Positions 27,042 through 28,595 of a stretch of 28,595 nucleotides of DNA are shown one piece after another (positions within the stretch are counted from its first letter, which is position 1; each line of letters opens with the position of its first letter). Below the pieces are notes generated by a model, which was not told the origin of the DNA, did no database searches, and was given only the letters and a program-made list of their open reading frames with translations. The DNA is taken from positions 1 through 28,595 of the forward strand of contig JARBJD010000620.1 of the NCBI GenBank assembly GCA_033064195.1. Direction: 5' to 3'. Source of the stretch: Blattamonas nauphoetae (lineage: Eukaryota > Preaxostyla > Oxymonadida). A program made the position numbers and the translations under genes.

Positions 27042-28595
27042 AGTGTTTGGTGGCGATGGGGAGCGAAGTGGAGGGTTTGGTGGCGATGGGGAGCGAAGTG
27101 GAGTGTTTGGTGGCGATGGAGAGCGAAGTGGAGTGTTTGGTGGCGATGGGGAGCGAAGTGGAGTGTTTGGTGGCGATGGGGAGCGAAGTGGAGTGTTTGG
27201 TGGCGATGGGGAGCGAAGTGAAGTGTTTGGTGGCGATGGGGAGCGAAGTGGAGTGTTTGGTGGCGATGGAGAGCGAAGTGGAGTGTTTGGTGGCGATGGA
27301 GAGCGAAGTGGAGTGTTTGGTGGCGATGGAGAGCGAAGTGGAGTGTTTGGTGGCGATGGAGAGCGAAGTGGAGTGTTTGGTGGCGATGGAGAGCGAAGAC
27401 GAGTGTTTGGTGGCGATGGGGAGCGAAGTGGAGTGTTTGGTGGCGATGGAGAGCGAAGTGGAGTGTTTGGTGGCGATGGAGAGCGAAGACGAGTGTTTGG
27501 TGGCGATGGGGAGCGAAGACGAGTGTTTGGTGGCGATGGAGAGCGAAGTGGAGTGTTTGGTGGCGATGGAGAGCGAAGACGAGTGTTTGGTGGCGATGGA
27601 GAGCGAAGTGGAGTGTTTGGTGGCGATGGGGAGCGAAGTGGAGTGTTTGGTGGCGATGGAGAGCGAAGTGGAGTGTTTGGTGGCGATGGAGAGCGAAGTG
27701 GAGTGTTTGGTGGCGATGGAGAGCGAAGTGGAGTGTTTGGTGGCGATGGAGAGCGAAGTGGAGTGTTTGGTGGCGATGGGGAGCGAAGACGAGTGTTTGG
27801 TGGCGATGGAGAGCGAAGTGGAGTGTTTGGTGGCGATGGAGAGCGAAGTGGAGTGTTTGGTGGCGATGGGGAGCGAAGACGAGTGTTTGGTGGCGATGGG
27901 GAGCGAAGTGGAGTGTTTGGTGGCGATGGAGAGCGAAGTGGAGTGTTTGGTGGCGATGGGGAGCGAAGTGGAGTGTTTGGTGGCGATGGAGAGCGAAGTG
28001 GGTGTTTGGTGGCGATGGAGGCGAAGTGGAGTGTTTGGTGGCGATGGGGGAGCGAGGTGTGAGTGTTTGGTGGCGATGGAAGTGGGTGTTTGGTGGCGAT
28101 GGAGAGCGAAGTGGAGTGTTTGGTGGCGATGGGGGCGAAGACGAGTGTTTGGTGGCGATGGGGCAGAAGTGGGTGTTTGGTGGCGATGGAGGCGAAGTGG
28201 AGTGTTTGGTGGCGATGGGGCAGAAGTGGGTGTTTGGTGGCGATGGAGAGGCGAAGTGGGTTGGTGGCGATGGAGAGCGAAGTGGAGTGTTTGGTGGCGA
28301 TGGAGAGCGAAGTGGAGTGTTTGGTGGCGATGGGGCGAGGAACGGGTGTTTGGTGGCGATGGAGGCGAAGTGGGTGTTTGGTGGCGATGGGGAGCGAAGT
28401 GGAGTGTTTGGTGGCGATGGAGGCGAAGTGGGTGTTTGGTGGCGATGGAGAGCGAAGTGGAGTGTTTGGTGGCGATGGAGAGCGAAGTGGGTGGTGGCGA
28501 TGGAGAGCGAAGTGGGTGTTTGGTGGCGATGAGGGGCAAGGTGTTTGGTGGCGATGGAGAGCGAAGTGGGTGTTTGGTGGCGATGGAGCGAAGTG
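27042..28595. repeat. 30-bp minisatellite, about 50 copies, runs off right edge
   Basis: The unit is GAGTGTTTGGTGGCGATGGA followed by GAGCGAAGTG. Copies are in perfect 30-base register from about 27042 to about 28000. Variation is nearly confined to two places: GATGGA or GATGGG, and GAAGTGGAG or GAAGACGAG. From about 28000 units vary in length and the register breaks. Because 30 is a multiple of three, long ORFs arise on both strands (GVFGGDGERS repeats on plus, HSTSLSIATK repeats on minus). Neither has the leader motif or a unique domain, so I treat them as by-products. Confidence 0.95.

Noticed and set aside
27010-28539. Long ORFs on both strands of the 30-bp repeat (350 codons plus, 570 codons minus)
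   Set aside because: Frame-preserving minisatellite without leader, unique domain or non-repeat body; coding on both strands is implausible.
27042-28595. CRISPR-like regular repeat array
   Set aside because: Units are directly abutting, with no unique spacers, in a eukaryote-type context.

Overview
The window looks like nuclear DNA of a protist, with a trichomonad or oxymonad-like metamonad as my best guess (inference only). The standard stop codons are used. Coding stretches appear intronless, and short T-rich leaders precede most starts. Several genes end in a TAA that sits inside an AATAAA-like or TAAA signal. Most of the window is Polinton/Maverick (protein-primed, virus-like) DNA, with low-complexity repeats and one GC-richer block of decayed cellular genes. 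I see no rRNA, tRNA or CRISPR array.

Layout from left to right. (1) 1-2645, minus strand: fragment of Polinton 'A', with a broken protein-primed DNA polymerase B (pPolB) running off the left edge and a small repeat-domain gene. (2) 2646-5733: no convincing gene. It holds a degenerate ~138-bp satellite whose units carry a dyad (about 2915-4345), then a strand-asymmetric purine-rich stretch, then AT-rich DNA. (3) 5734-7486 and 17189-18960: inverted arms of about 1.75 kb. Each arm contains the outer end of a 'C-type' Polinton, a ~200-bp spacer and one end of Polinton 'B'. (4) 7210-17465: Polinton 'B', with pPolB (minus, partial), a small plus-strand gene, a coiled-coil-type small protein, a packaging-type ATPase and an unknown acidic-loop protein. 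Its pPolB is split by (5), a 5.4-kb TIR-bounded insertion (8354-13721). This insertion carries a 32-bp minisatellite and decayed cellular genes, one of them an armadillo-repeat gene. (6) 17680 to about 26630: Polinton 'C', with a 62-aa basic protein, a repeat-domain protein, a nearly whole pPolB, a retroviral-type integrase, a coiled-coil-type small protein and a partial ATPase. It ends abruptly. (7) 27042-28595: a 30-bp minisatellite running off the right edge.

How the parts fit. pPolB would copy the linear element from its protein-capped ends, the integrase would insert it, and the FtsK/HerA-like ATPase would package it. No capsid protein or separate adenovirus-type protease is recognisable, so each element here is incomplete. 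The most notable signals are three. Four element termini begin with the same tandem 8-mers. An OTU-like Cys/His module plus zinc finger lies ahead of the pPolB exonuclease in all three polymerase copies. A Pack-type TIR element carrying host gene fragments lies inside one of the polymerases.
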